In this document: positions 34,910 to 43,732 of the stretch, piece by piece | How the letters are laid out: each line of letters starts with the position of its first letter | Numbering within the stretch: the first letter of the stretch is position 1 | Source of the DNA: Bacteroidales bacterium UBA6366 | GTDB lineage: Bacteria > Bacteroidota > Bacteroidia > Bacteroidales > UBA932 | Reading direction: 5' to 3' | Assembly: GCA_002438845.1 (NCBI GenBank) | Contig: DJRG01000089.1 | Location: forward strand, 1-64,000 | DNA length: 64,000 bases | Program-made: the position numbers and the translations under genes | The notes under the pieces: model-generated | The model's input: the letters and a program-made list of their open reading frames with translations, nothing else | Database searches by the model: none | Told to the model about the DNA's origin: nothing

Positions 34910-35800
34910 TTAGAGACGTTCTATCTTTTCAAATTCATCAATTGAATAATATTTGTGTGAATAGGTTCCGTTCTCATCAACCTTCCACACACAGACACCC
35001 GAATACCCTTTACCAAGAGGTTTTCCTACCGGCCCGGTAGTAACCATCTCTATTCCATCATGTTCAGAGCATAAATTGTCGTGCAGATGACCTGAGATGA
35101 CACAGTCCACGCCGTTCTTTTTGAACAATTCCCAATATTTGTCCCTGACACCCCGAGTCTGATTCGAATAAGACACCTTTTCAGTGTACGATCTCAGGAA
35201 AAAGGAATGATGGCAGATAACAAACGACAATCTCGAACCTTTCTTTGAATCAAGATCCTTTGCCAGCCAATCCCACTGCTTGTCTTCCAATGGTTTGTTG
35301 GCATCCTTGATGACGCATGAGTTTATTCCGACAAAGTGACATCCTTCATAGTCGAAAGAAAAATGATCCGGGCCATAGTTAGAGATGTACTTGGCCACTT
35401 TCTCATCCGTACTGCCCTTCCCCACATCATGGTTTCCAGGGATTTGGTACAAAGGGATAGATTTTCTCAGTGTGGAAACAACCTTCTTATAGCATCCTAT
35501 CTGAGAAGCATTCCCTGATGCGTTGGTCATGTCTCCAGTCATGATGACAAAAGACGGCTTCAATGAATTGACCTTCCTTATCACGCGCGAAAGAAGAACA
35601 CTGTCCTCAGCATAGTTCATGTTTCCGTTCAGAAAACCGAGCTGAGGATCCGAAAGCTGCACAAAAGTAAAACTATGGTATTTATGCCTCTGATTTGTCC
35701 CTGCCCTTCTCGCAGAGGAACAAGAACAAAACACCAAAGCGGCAAGACATATACTTAAGGTGGCAATCCTTGATAGCTGCTTGCTTTTTATCCTTTTCAT
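34910..35800 (-). CDS. Calcineurin-like metallophosphoesterase lipoprotein (PUL2)
   Basis: 296 residues; lipobox LVFCSC. Metal-binding motifs of the calcineurin-like superfamily are complete: D-x-Q in FVQLSDPQLGF (the DxH position has Gln), GDMTNAS, IPGNHDVG, ICHHSFF and ISGHLHD. First gene of the PUL2 operon, 22 bp before the Ig-like lipoprotein gene. In a mannan-type PUL, a phosphoesterase could remove mannose-phosphate decorations; that is inference. Its promoter -7 box is at 35862-35869. Confidence 0.88.
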   Translation of the reverse strand: MKRIKSKQLSRIATLSICLAALVFCSCSSARRAGTNQRHKYHSFTFVQLSDPQLGFLNGNMNYAEDSVLLSRVIRKVNSLKPSFVIMTGDMTNASGNASQIGCYKKVVSTLRKSIPLYQIPGNHDVGKGSTDEKVAKYISNYGPDHFSFDYEGCHFVGINSCVIKDANKPLEDKQWDWLAKDLDSKKGSRLSFVICHHSFFLRSYTEKVSYSNQTRGVRDKYWELFKKNGVDCVISGHLHDNLCSEHDGIEMVTTGPVGKPLGKGYSGVCVWKVDENGTYSHKYYSIDEFEKIERL

Positions 35801-35838
35801 GATTGATTAATAATTTAGTGTGTTATTATCCATTTATG

Positions 35839-35869
35839 CCCGTTCGAGCCCTAAACCATCGCAAATATA
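35839..35869 (-). promoter_or_regulatory. Promoter of the PUL2 six-gene operon with leader repeat
   Basis: TATATTTG on the minus strand at 35862-35869. Immediately downstream in the leader (35839-35857) is a 19-bp unit, CCCGTTCGAGCCCTAAACC on the plus strand, repeated with two changes at 35991-36009 in the leader of the divergent operon. Confidence 0.65.
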
Positions 35870-35876
35870 CATGGGT

Positions 35877-35911
35877 CACATTAAATTAATATTAACATGC
35901 ATCTTAATGTG
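35877..35911. promoter_or_regulatory. Inverted repeat between divergent PUL2 promoters
   Basis: CACATTAA (35877-35884) and TTAATGTG (35904-35911), a perfect 8-bp inverted repeat with a 19-bp AT-rich spacer. It is placed just upstream of the minus-strand -7 box and about 32 bp from the plus-strand -33 box, so one regulator could control both operons. Confidence 0.5.
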
Positions 35912-35942
35912 GCGACAAATTAACATTTTGAGGACAATAAAT

Positions 35943-35973
35943 TTTGGAAGTTTGACATAATCCATTACTTTTG
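35943..35973 (+). promoter_or_regulatory. Promoter of the divergent PUL2 operon
   Basis: TTTG (35943-35946), 19-bp spacer, TACTTTTG (35966-35973). The predicted leader of about 50 nt contains the second copy of the 19-bp repeat at 35991-36009 (CCCGTTCGGGTCCTAAACC), part of an imperfect stem GTTCGGGT/ACCGGAAC. Confidence 0.75.
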
Positions 35974-36032
35974 CCAAAGTCAAACATTGTCCCGTTCGGG
36001 TCCTAAACCGGAACACCAAATAACAAACACTC

Positions 36033-37361
36033 ATGAACGGGATAAATTTTAGACATCGAATAGCGGCTTTAAGCGCGACCCTGTGCCTTCTTCCATGTCT
36101 CTTGACTGAAACGTCCGCACAGGAGTCCATTGATTACGCCTGCTTTGGTCTCTCAAGACACAAACAACCTATTTCCTCACAATCCACCCAATTCCCAAGC
36201 GCCAAAGGACTGGTAATGGCCGGATACCAAGGATGGTTCAATGCCGAGGGTGACGGAATGGATCTTGGATGGAAGCATTACGAAAAAGATCATCAGTTTT
36301 ACCCAGGAAACTGCACAATAGATCTTTGGCCTGACGTCTCCGAATACGAGAAAACCTACGTCTCACCTTTCTGTTTTTCCGATGGAAACGATGCACGTCT
36401 GTTCAGTTCACATGACAGAAGCACCGTCATGCTCCATTTCCAATGGATGAAGGACTATGGTATCGACGGTGCATTCATGCAGCGCTTCGTACAGACTGTC
36501 AAAAATCCCAAAGGGCTTAGAAATTACAATGACATACTTATGAACGCTCGAGATGCGGCCGAACGTTATGAAAGAGCCTTCTGTGTAATGTACGACCTGT
36601 CTGGGATGAATGCGGAAGACACGAAGGTTGTCATGAAAGACTGGGATTTCCTTACCACAATAGGGGAAATCACGTCAAGTTGCAATTATCTCCATCATAA
36701 CGGAAAGCCGTTGGTGGCAATCTGGGGAATCGGATTCAATGACAACAGGAAATATGGCTTCGCGGAAGCTGAAGAACTTGTCAATTTCTTTCACCGTAAG
36801 GGGTGTTCTATCCTATTGGGTGTGCCCACGCATTGGAGAGCTCTGACAATGGACACAATCCACTCTGATAAACTTCATAAGATAATAAAGGAAACCGACA
36901 TAGTCCATCCTTGGTTCGTCGGACGGTTCAACAATGAGACAACAGGGCTCCAAAGAGACATCATTCATAACGATCTGGAATGGTGCAAAGCGGAAGGTCT
37001 GGACTACATGCCTGTCTTATACCCTGGATTCAGTTGGTACAACCTTAAGGATGGGGTGGCAGCCCCTTTGAACCAGATTCCGAGACATGGAGGACGTTTT
37101 TTCTGGAAGCAAGTCGTGAACGCCCTGTCTGAAGGAGCAGAGATGATTTACCTTGCGATGTTCGATGAAATTGATGAGGGAACCGCTTTCTTCAAATGTG
37201 CGAACATTGTTCCTGTCGGCGACAGTCCTTTCGTAACTTATGAAGGATTACCGTCTGACCATTATCTTTGGCTCGCAGGCATGGCAGGAAAATGCCTTAG
37301 GAAAGAGGTCTCCTTAAGCGAGACAATGCCACAAAGGGAGTACACAACGACTTCAGAATAA
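36033..37361 (+). CDS. GH71/GH99-like secreted glycoside hydrolase (PUL2)
   Basis: 442 residues; signal peptide MNGINFRHRIAALSATLCLLPCLLTETSAQ. The TIM-barrel sequence belongs to the glycoside hydrolase 71/99-like group often labelled xylosidase/arabinosidase in Bacteroides: LVMAGYQGWFNAEGDGMDLG, GNCTIDLWPDVSEYEKTY, WMKDYGIDGAFMQRF, KPLVAIWGIGFND, VHPWFVGRFNN and YLAMFDEIDEGTA, the last carrying likely catalytic acids near the barrel C-terminus. In yeast-mannan PULs such enzymes act with GH92 and GH99 enzymes. First of a two-gene operon that diverges from the susCD operon. The catalytic specificity is unassigned. Confidence 0.72.
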   Translation: MNGINFRHRIAALSATLCLLPCLLTETSAQESIDYACFGLSRHKQPISSQSTQFPSAKGLVMAGYQGWFNAEGDGMDLGWKHYEKDHQFYPGNCTIDLWPDVSEYEKTYVSPFCFSDGNDARLFSSHDRSTVMLHFQWMKDYGIDGAFMQRFVQTVKNPKGLRNYNDILMNARDAAERYERAFCVMYDLSGMNAEDTKVVMKDWDFLTTIGEITSSCNYLHHNGKPLVAIWGIGFNDNRKYGFAEAEELVNFFHRKGCSILLGVPTHWRALTMDTIHSDKLHKIIKETDIVHPWFVGRFNNETTGLQRDIIHNDLEWCKAEGLDYMPVLYPGFSWYNLKDGVAAPLNQIPRHGGRFFWKQVVNALSEGAEMIYLAMFDEIDEGTAFFKCANIVPVGDSPFVTYEGLPSDHYLWLAGMAGKCLRKEVSLSETMPQREYTTTSE

Positions 37362-37382
37362 TCATAAACTTTAAAAACACTA

Positions 37383-38651
37383 ATGAATATGAAAAAAATC
37401 CTTTCCATCATTATCTCCATTACGGTCGGTGCATCCATCAATGCCCAGCAGCTTGAAAAATTCATTTCCGAGAACATCGACAGAGCCGCCGGCAATCTTC
37501 ACACTTATGAGATCATTGATTATTCCGACGCAAAAGCGCCAAAAGGTTACAAGCCTTTCTACATTTCCCATTACTCCAGACATGGATCCCGCTACCATTC
37601 CTCAGAGAGTTTTTACACAAAGACTATCGCAAAACTCACAGAATGCGAGAGACAGAGCCTCCTGACAGATGATGGGAAGTACCTTCTCAACACCCTCAGA
37701 AAGCTGAAATCCGAGCATGAAGGCATGTTCGGCTATCTTACGCAAGTGGGTTCAAGGCAGCAACAAGAAATAGCCCAGAGAATGTTTGACAATTATCCAT
37801 CCGTTTTCAAAAACAAGGACAATAAGATCATCTACGCAGTTTCCAGCAAGTCCGAGAGGTGCATCCAGAGCATGGCGAATTTCTGCACTACGATGAAAGG
37901 ATGCAACCCTTCCCTTCAAGTCCAGTATTACACAGGGAAAAGGTATATGAAATACATCAGTCACTCTTTTGACATCTCTTATCAGCACAAGCTCAAACAT
38001 CACATCTGCGATTCGATCCTTCATGCCGATTTCAATGGAAACAGGCTGATGGCTAAAACTTTCACCGATGTTAAAAAGGCGCATAAAATCATAGGATCCA
38101 GATACATATTCAAAAGCATCTTTGATGAGTTGGCCATTTCACAAAACCTTGATGCTGAAATTCCCGATCTTCTGAAGACATATTTCACAATTCCGGAACT
38201 TGCCGCTTTCGCACGTTCTGACAACGCCAGATATTATGCGACCTGGTGCATTACAGAAGAATTCGGAGACAAGTATGTGCAAGGGGTAGGTGGCCCTCTC
38301 CTGAAAAAAATGATAGAAGAAGCTGACGAAGCCATCAAAGGGAACGGTCATGCGGCGGATGTGCGTTTCGGACACGACTCCGCTTTGATGCCGCTTTATC
38401 CCCTCCTTGGAATAGAAGATTTCCCGGTACGCCACGAAGCGGAGGCCGGAGAAATCTGGCACATGGGAAAATACATGTGTATGGCCTCAAATCTTCAATT
38501 GATCTTCTTCAAGAACAAAGAAGGTGACATTCTCGTAAAATTGAGAAGGAATGAAAGCGACGTGAATATCCCTGCGCTCAAAGCTGTGAGCGGTCCTTTC
38601 TACTCCTGGAATGAATTCAGGAATTATGCTCTTGATAGAATCAGTCTTTGA
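37383..38651 (+). CDS. Histidine-type acid phosphatase/phytase-like, secreted
   Basis: 422 residues; signal peptide MNMKKILSIIISITVGASINAQ (inner Met3 also possible). Histidine phosphatase superfamily, branch 2: ISHYSRHGSRYHS contains the RHGxR phosphate pocket with the nucleophilic His, and DVRFGHDSALMPL provides the HD proton donor. Length fits secreted acid phosphatases and MINPP-like phytases of Bacteroides. 21 bp downstream of the GH71/99-like gene. Together with the calcineurin-like enzyme across the divergent promoter, it gives PUL2 two unrelated phosphatases, consistent with a phosphorylated glycan such as phosphomannan (inference). The last 11 bp overlap the convergent regulator gene. 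Confidence 0.88.
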   Translation: MNMKKILSIIISITVGASINAQQLEKFISENIDRAAGNLHTYEIIDYSDAKAPKGYKPFYISHYSRHGSRYHSSESFYTKTIAKLTECERQSLLTDDGKYLLNTLRKLKSEHEGMFGYLTQVGSRQQQEIAQRMFDNYPSVFKNKDNKIIYAVSSKSERCIQSMANFCTTMKGCNPSLQVQYYTGKRYMKYISHSFDISYQHKLKHHICDSILHADFNGNRLMAKTFTDVKKAHKIIGSRYIFKSIFDELAISQNLDAEIPDLLKTYFTIPELAAFARSDNARYYATWCITEEFGDKYVQGVGGPLLKKMIEEADEAIKGNGHAADVRFGHDSALMPLYPLLGIEDFPVRHEAEAGEIWHMGKYMCMASNLQLIFFKNKEGDILVKLRRNESDVNIPALKAVSGPFYSWNEFRNYALDRISL

Positions 38652-41076
38652 CAAATTCCGCAAATGATTCCTTGAACGGTTCAGCCATCAAGGACTCGTA
38701 TCTGGCGACGAAGCCGTCAAACTCACTTCTTGCCACGCCATGACGTTTCAATTCCATCAAGGCTATGCACTTAGCCTTGATGGATTCTTCATCAATCGGA
38801 TCAAAGATCAGCAAGGCGTCAGCAATCTTGATGCGTAGCTCAGGACTGTCAATCTCTCCTTTGCTCAGTATTTCTGACAAACGGCTGATCACCTTGTCCG
38901 CATAGGCCGCCGTGAAATGATCCAGCCAGTCATACCTCATGTCAGGAAGAAGAGAGCCCAATCTGGCCACCTCAACACATCTGCGAACGGATTTAGATGT
39001 TTCCAGAACATCCATTGCCTCGTTGAAATCGCAGAGGCCTTCCGGGAACGAAATGGACCAATATCCACCCTCAGAAATAATGGAAATGCCCGGATCCACC
39101 TGTAATAAGGCGTTTCTCAGTTTCTTGAGATTCACGCCCCGGTTGTTGAAATAACTTTCATCAGACTTGCCGTACCACAAAATCTCCTTCATCTCGGCGT
39201 TTGAGATTGATTTGTTGAGCCTTGTGTATAGTATAAGCATCACAAGAAGCTGACGGAGCAACGGTGAGAACTGTACGGAGATGTCGTTATCGTCCTTGTC
39301 AATCACCACAAAACCGTTCAGAAGATGAACACCTGTCCTATAGACTCTTGATATGTTCTCAAAATCAATATCATCCTCCGCATCATTAAGTCTGCGCCTA
39401 TTCCTCCTCACCAGCCTGACCCCCAAAAACACAAATGTGATAATTAGGAAAAATGAGGCCAAAAGAACAATCCACGCATGACTCTTTTTCTCTCTGGACG
39501 GAATCACCACATCTATGACCGGAAGCGCGATGGAATATATTCTGGCCACGAATGAGCCGCTCTCTTTCTGAACCGTGATCGCATAAAGAGTCTCTCCCAT
39601 TCGATACAAAGCAGCACAGGACTCCACATCAAGGAAAGTGTATGGTATCCTGTTTCCCCTTTCAACGATAGTGCCGTCTTTAAGGTTATATTCCTTCAAC
39701 ACCAAGGATGTCTGATAGTTATTTGGATTATAGAACAGTCCTCTTATCGTGTCGCCGGCAATGTCAAGATTGGCTGCGGCAACTTCCCCTTCGGCATTGT
39801 CAAAATCTCCGATTCTTGTCACAGAATAATCCTTAAGATTCATCTTCCACAAATCAGAGTACACACACGTTCCAAACTCCTGAAGTCCTCTTGGAGAGCC
39901 TTTCCCTCCCATTATGTATGCCAAGCTGTCAATCACTCCAACAGCACTGAGATATCTCGGAGGTATGGATAATGTATCAACTGAAGCATGACCGCTACGG
40001 TAAACGCAGATGTCGTTCAAGTAAAGATGATAACCATAACCGAACAACTGAACAAAAGATGAATCTATCGGATTGACAAAGGAATTATGATGCTCGTACT
40101 TTGAATGGCGCATCCTGCGTATGTCAGATCCCCATGCAGAACGGGTTGTATCGAAATAGACAACTACCGGAGAAGAACTGTCCATGTCCACATAGGCCAA
40201 TGTACCTTCCTTGGTAACCAGAAAATCATTGGTGAAGTGTTTTGTGTCAAGGTGTTCCATAAACGGATATTCCCTAAAAGAGGCATGCTCTACAGAATAT
40301 TCGAACAATTCTTTAGAGGTGATGAAAAAGAAACGTCCTCTGTCTGGATCTCCAGCCAAAAAGATTTTCTCGTTCAGCTTAAGGCTGTCCGTTTTCTTCC
40401 AGTACCTATTCCTGTCTATAACCCAGGACGGATTTGAAACGGTATATTCAATGTTATTTGTGTTGTAAAGATCCGCTTCGGAAAACAAAGGACAGCTAAC
40501 CGGCTCTCTGCCGGCAACACTAACCGTCAAGTTCCGGATTGTCATAGGAGCGATGTCCGTTGTCACCTGATTACGACAATCATTCTTGCCGAAGAGCAAG
40601 ACAGCATGATGATTTCGGGACTTTGTTGTGAAACCATACGTCTGTGAATCATTGGTGTTGAAAGCGATGGTCCCATCTGGGTTTTCCTTGATGCGGACTG
40701 TTATGTGATTCCATCTCTCAAGGTCGTCACCACAGATTTTCACAAGTCGGCCAAACGTGTCGGACAATGCGATATAAGGAAAAGACTTGACCGGAGTCGT
40801 CAGAAGCAGATCTATGCTGTTTGATGAATCAATGTCGATCCTGCAGATGTAGCCGAAGCATTCTCTGCTTCTGTCTATCTTGATGTCAAATTCGACCGTA
40901 AGCCCGGAGTTGAAGCCAATAGGGCTTGACAACAATGATGTTCTGGAATCAGGGTTAACATCATAAGACTTGAATGAAAGCCCTCCCTCAGTTGACGGAA
41001 CAGATATAGGAGCCGCTGACATGGAAAGGCTGACGGCAAACAACAATTGCAACAAGATTATTTGAATATGTCTCAT
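38641..41076 (-). CDS. Membrane-anchored one-component regulator: LamG/propeller sensor + winged-helix DNA-binding domain
   Basis: 811 residues. Signal sequence MRHIQIILLQLLFAVSLSMSAA; residues about 30-190 look like a concanavalin/LamG sandwich (GFNSGLTVEFDIKIDRSRE, RWNHITVRIKENPDGTIAF). About 190-515 has Kelch/propeller-like repeats (FFFITSKELFEYS, YSDLWKMNLKDYSVTRIGDF). A single membrane helix follows at about 530-555 (AWIVLLASFFLIITFVFLGV) and then RRNRRR. The cytoplasmic part has an OmpR/SARP-like winged helix at about 600-675 (LLVMLILYTRLNKSISNAEM, SYFNNRGVNLKKLRNAL, IISEGGYWSISF) and a helical tail. The architecture resembles ToxR/CadC-type regulators but with a carbohydrate-binding-like sensor. 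Convergent with and overlapping the histidine phosphatase gene, so it likely controls PUL2 directly (inference). Confidence 0.8.
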   Translation of the reverse strand: MRHIQIILLQLLFAVSLSMSAAPISVPSTEGGLSFKSYDVNPDSRTSLLSSPIGFNSGLTVEFDIKIDRSRECFGYICRIDIDSSNSIDLLLTTPVKSFPYIALSDTFGRLVKICGDDLERWNHITVRIKENPDGTIAFNTNDSQTYGFTTKSRNHHAVLLFGKNDCRNQVTTDIAPMTIRNLTVSVAGREPVSCPLFSEADLYNTNNIEYTVSNPSWVIDRNRYWKKTDSLKLNEKIFLAGDPDRGRFFFITSKELFEYSVEHASFREYPFMEHLDTKHFTNDFLVTKEGTLAYVDMDSSSPVVVYFDTTRSAWGSDIRRMRHSKYEHHNSFVNPIDSSFVQLFGYGYHLYLNDICVYRSGHASVDTLSIPPRYLSAVGVIDSLAYIMGGKGSPRGLQEFGTCVYSDLWKMNLKDYSVTRIGDFDNAEGEVAAANLDIAGDTIRGLFYNPNNYQTSLVLKEYNLKDGTIVERGNRIPYTFLDVESCAALYRMGETLYAITVQKESGSFVARIYSIALPVIDVVIPSREKKSHAWIVLLASFFLIITFVFLGVRLVRRNRRRLNDAEDDIDFENISRVYRTGVHLLNGFVVIDKDDNDISVQFSPLLRQLLVMLILYTRLNKSISNAEMKEILWYGKSDESYFNNRGVNLKKLRNALLQVDPGISIISEGGYWSISFPEGLCDFNEAMDVLETSKSVRRCVEVARLGSLLPDMRYDWLDHFTAAYADKVISRLSEILSKGEIDSPELRIKIADALLIFDPIDEESIKAKCIALMELKRHGVARSEFDGFVARYESLMAEPFKESFAEFVKD

Positions 41077-41137
41077 AGCGGTGACCCCAACGGAACATAA
41101 CAGAATGTAAAAATAATAAAAAACGATTAACTTTACG

Positions 41138-41290
41138 TTGGGTAATGAATATTATCAATATCTCATAAGACACTATTCCGCCACATTTGCCGTATTGATG
41201 GCTTTGGTGCTTTCAGCGCAGGCCAGATCAGAAGATTCCATGGATCACATCGGGGGCACATTTAGAAAAAGTTTTGCGAGAAACCGTCAG
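41138..41290 (+). other. Possible decayed 5' end of a secreted-protein gene
   Basis: Between the regulator and the transporter gene, one frame encodes SATFAVLMALVLSAQARSE, which looks like a signal peptide, but it has no good start and soon runs into the next promoter. No family can be assigned. Best seen as a remnant; may be chance. Confidence 0.2.
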
Positions 41291-41304
41291 TTGTTATATC
41301 TTTG
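41273..41304 (+). promoter_or_regulatory. Promoter of the YeiH-like operon
   Basis: TTTG (41273-41276), 20-bp spacer, TATCTTTG (41297-41304): consensus on both boxes, about 35 bp before the start codon. Confidence 0.8.
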
Positions 41305-41339
41305 CAAAATAGTAAAACATTATACTAATTTTTCTACAG

Positions 41340-42692
41340 ATGGAGAAAGGCAAGACTGTTCCCGCGTTTTGGGGCAAGGAGGACTGGCAGGCAATCTGGA
41401 TCGGCGGCATCGTGATCGTCATCGCCTGCATCGCTGTCCTGACTAAGGCATTTGATTTTTCAGCGGTTAAATTCGCCACTTGGACCCTCGGAGAGAACCT
41501 CTCGGGAGCAGCGGCTTCCAAAGTCGTTCCTTTGGCTGAACAACTTGGAGCGTGGGCATTCTGGCGCAAGTTCCTCGTGACATTCATCACACTCGGAGCG
41601 TTGTTCACCATCGGAGTCAAACTTCAGGGCGAGAGCGTGAAGAAATATATTCCCGCCATCATCGGATTGTTCGTCATCGCTCTTGTGGTACGCCTCATAA
41701 GCGCTGAATATACCCTCAACCGCTACCTCGAATGGGCTTTCTGGGCTCTTCTGGTGGGTCTTTTGATCTCCAACACGACAGGCGTTCCGAACTGGCTCAA
41801 GCCTGCAATCAAGACTGAGTTCTACATCAAGTCCGGTCTTGTCATCATGGGATTCTCCGTGCTGTTCTCCAACATCGCCAAATTCGGTCTCTACGGCCTT
41901 GGAATAGCCTGGATCGTGACCCCGATCGTGATCCTGTTCATGTGGTGGTTCGGAACCAGAGTCTTGAAAATAGGCAACAAGCCGCTTGTCATCACGATGG
42001 CGACAGCGACCAGCGTCTGCGGAACCAGCGCGGCGATCGCCACAGCGGCGGCCTCAAACGCCAAGAAGAACGACCTCTCCATCACGGTGTCCATATCCAT
42101 CATATTCACTATCATCATGATGGTGCTTGAGCCTGTGATCATCAAGGCCTGCGGGATGTCGCAGATCATGGGCGGCTCTCTCATCGGCGGGACGGTTGAC
42201 TCCACAGGAGCCGTCGTTGTGGCAGGTACAGCCCTTGGTCCGGAGGCACAGCAGGCGGCTGTTCTGGTAAAGTCCATCCAGAACATCCTCATCGGTTTCA
42301 TCGCTTTCTTCGTGGCCGTCTTCTTCGCCACAAGGGTGGACAACACAGGAACTAAAGTGGGTGCGGGCGAAATCTGGTACAGATTCCCGAAGTTCATTCT
42401 CGGATTCTTCATCGCATCGATGGTGGCCTCTTTCCTCATCCAGCCTCTCTGCGGAGCCGATCAGGTCGGAGCGATCAACAAGGTGCTTGACCAGTACAAG
42501 AACTGGGCTTTCGTCCTTGCGTTCACCAGCATCGGACTCGACACCAACTTCAAAGAGATCATCAAGCAGATGCAGGGAGGCAAAGTGCTCTGGCTCTACA
42601 TCATAGGCCAGCTTTTCAACATCGCGCTGACGTTCTTCGCCGTCTGGTTCCTCCTTTCCGGCAAGTTCTTCCCGATCCCTGTCCTTGATTAA
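41340..42692 (+). CDS. YeiH/UPF0324-family membrane transporter (putative sulfate exporter family)
   Basis: 450 residues, about 10-12 hydrophobic helices. The conserved core of the family is present: GLVIMGFSVLFSNI, LVITMATATSVCGTSAAIAT (the S-x-C-G-x-S-A motif) and GGTVDSTGAVVVAGTALG. Residues 1-140 form an N-terminal extension with additional helices compared with the about 340-residue E. coli YeiH. The transported ion is not established for this family; names such as sulfate exporter are provisional. Its stop overlaps the start of the next gene (TAATG). Confidence 0.88.
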   Translation: MEKGKTVPAFWGKEDWQAIWIGGIVIVIACIAVLTKAFDFSAVKFATWTLGENLSGAAASKVVPLAEQLGAWAFWRKFLVTFITLGALFTIGVKLQGESVKKYIPAIIGLFVIALVVRLISAEYTLNRYLEWAFWALLVGLLISNTTGVPNWLKPAIKTEFYIKSGLVIMGFSVLFSNIAKFGLYGLGIAWIVTPIVILFMWWFGTRVLKIGNKPLVITMATATSVCGTSAAIATAAASNAKKNDLSITVSISIIFTIIMMVLEPVIIKACGMSQIMGGSLIGGTVDSTGAVVVAGTALGPEAQQAAVLVKSIQNILIGFIAFFVAVFFATRVDNTGTKVGAGEIWYRFPKFILGFFIASMVASFLIQPLCGADQVGAINKVLDQYKNWAFVLAFTSIGLDTNFKEIIKQMQGGKVLWLYIIGQLFNIALTFFAVWFLLSGKFFPIPVLD

Positions 42693-42967
42693 TGAATATC
42701 CCAGGCAAAAGAATCGTCAAGGTTCTTACCCTGACCATAATAGGGGCGACCGTTCTGGCCGCCCTTTACATCATGGCGCGCGGTCTCGGACTCCAGGACT
42801 CACTCGACTTCGGTGCGGGGGCATATTACTACGCCGACATCCCGGAGTTCGACAAATACACCCAAGGCACGCATTATGCAGCCAAACTGCCGTTTTGGGT
42901 CTATGTGGTCCTGTTCCTCGCATGGGGAACGCTGATGTACAAAGTCTGGAAATGGCTTGATAAATAG
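42692..42967 (+). CDS. Small two-helix membrane protein coupled to the transporter
   Basis: 91 residues. Hydrophobic helix at about 8-30 (VLTLTIIGATVLAALYIMA) and another at about 67-85 (LPFWVYVVLFLAWGTLMYKV), separated by a polar loop rich in Tyr/Asp (YYYADIPEFDKYTQGTHYA). The ATG shares one base with the TAA of the upstream transporter gene, an arrangement that couples translation and suggests a subunit or accessory of that transporter. I know no named family. Confidence 0.75.
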   Translation: MNIPGKRIVKVLTLTIIGATVLAALYIMARGLGLQDSLDFGAGAYYYADIPEFDKYTQGTHYAAKLPFWVYVVLFLAWGTLMYKVWKWLDK

Positions 42968-43081
42968 AATGTTGGACTATTTCCCCGCAAATCAAGAAAG
43001 CGAAAATCTGTTCTTAACGCTTTCCATAAATGGCGGCCAATAAACCAGCAAAGAAAGGGAATATTAAGATTAAACGAATAT

Positions 43082-43732
43082 ATGTCAGAGAAGGTTACGA
43101 CCGTTTGTCCGGCCTGCGGAGAAAAGCACGGAATCGAAGTCTGGAACCGCATAAATGTCGGAGAGAATCCGGAATTGAAAGCAAAAGTCAAGGACGGCTC
43201 GCTGTTCGTGTGGGAATGCCCGCATTGCGGCAAGGCGAATCTTGTCCAGGGTCAGACACTTTACCACGACCCGACCGAGCGCCTTATGATCTGGCTTATG
43301 CCAGACGGAATCCTTCCTGAGGTCCAAGAGAAAGCTCTTGAGGCTCAGTTCGAGAAGATTTCCCAGACTCTTGAAGGCTACACGCTCAGGCGTGTGAGCG
43401 ACATCGGCTCGTTGATCGAGAAGGTCAACATTTTCGACGCCGGACTGGATGACTGCGTGATCGAGATGTGCAAGTACATCACCAAAATGGAAATGATGGA
43501 GAAAGGCGGCGCCAAGGACCTGCTCAGCACCCCGTTCAAGTTCTACCACATCGACGGCCCGGACAACGACCTCGAGTTCTCCTACCCCCAGAACGGTCAG
43601 ATGCACGGCCTCCGCATCGGCTTCAACGTCTACGAAGACTGCGCCGGCATCATCCGCCGCAACCCCTCCGTCAAGCCCTCCCCCGGCTTCTCCCGCATCG
43701 ACCCCGCCTGGGTCGCCCGCTTCTTCAGGTAA
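43082..43732 (+). CDS. CpXC-domain protein
   Basis: 216 residues, cytoplasmic, no signal peptide. The N-terminal about 60 residues carry two zinc-knuckle-like pairs (VCPACGEKHG and WECPHCGKAN) as in the CpXC domain, a small predicted zinc-binding module common in gut anaerobes. The rest is mixed alpha/beta without known catalytic motifs. The function is unknown. Its last codons and stop (PAWVARFFR) lie in the 24-bp sequence duplicated by the restriction-modification insertion, so the insertion left this gene intact. Confidence 0.8.
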   Translation: MSEKVTTVCPACGEKHGIEVWNRINVGENPELKAKVKDGSLFVWECPHCGKANLVQGQTLYHDPTERLMIWLMPDGILPEVQEKALEAQFEKISQTLEGYTLRRVSDIGSLIEKVNIFDAGLDDCVIEMCKYITKMEMMEKGGAKDLLSTPFKFYHIDGPDNDLEFSYPQNGQMHGLRIGFNVYEDCAGIIRRNPSVKPSPGFSRIDPAWVARFFR

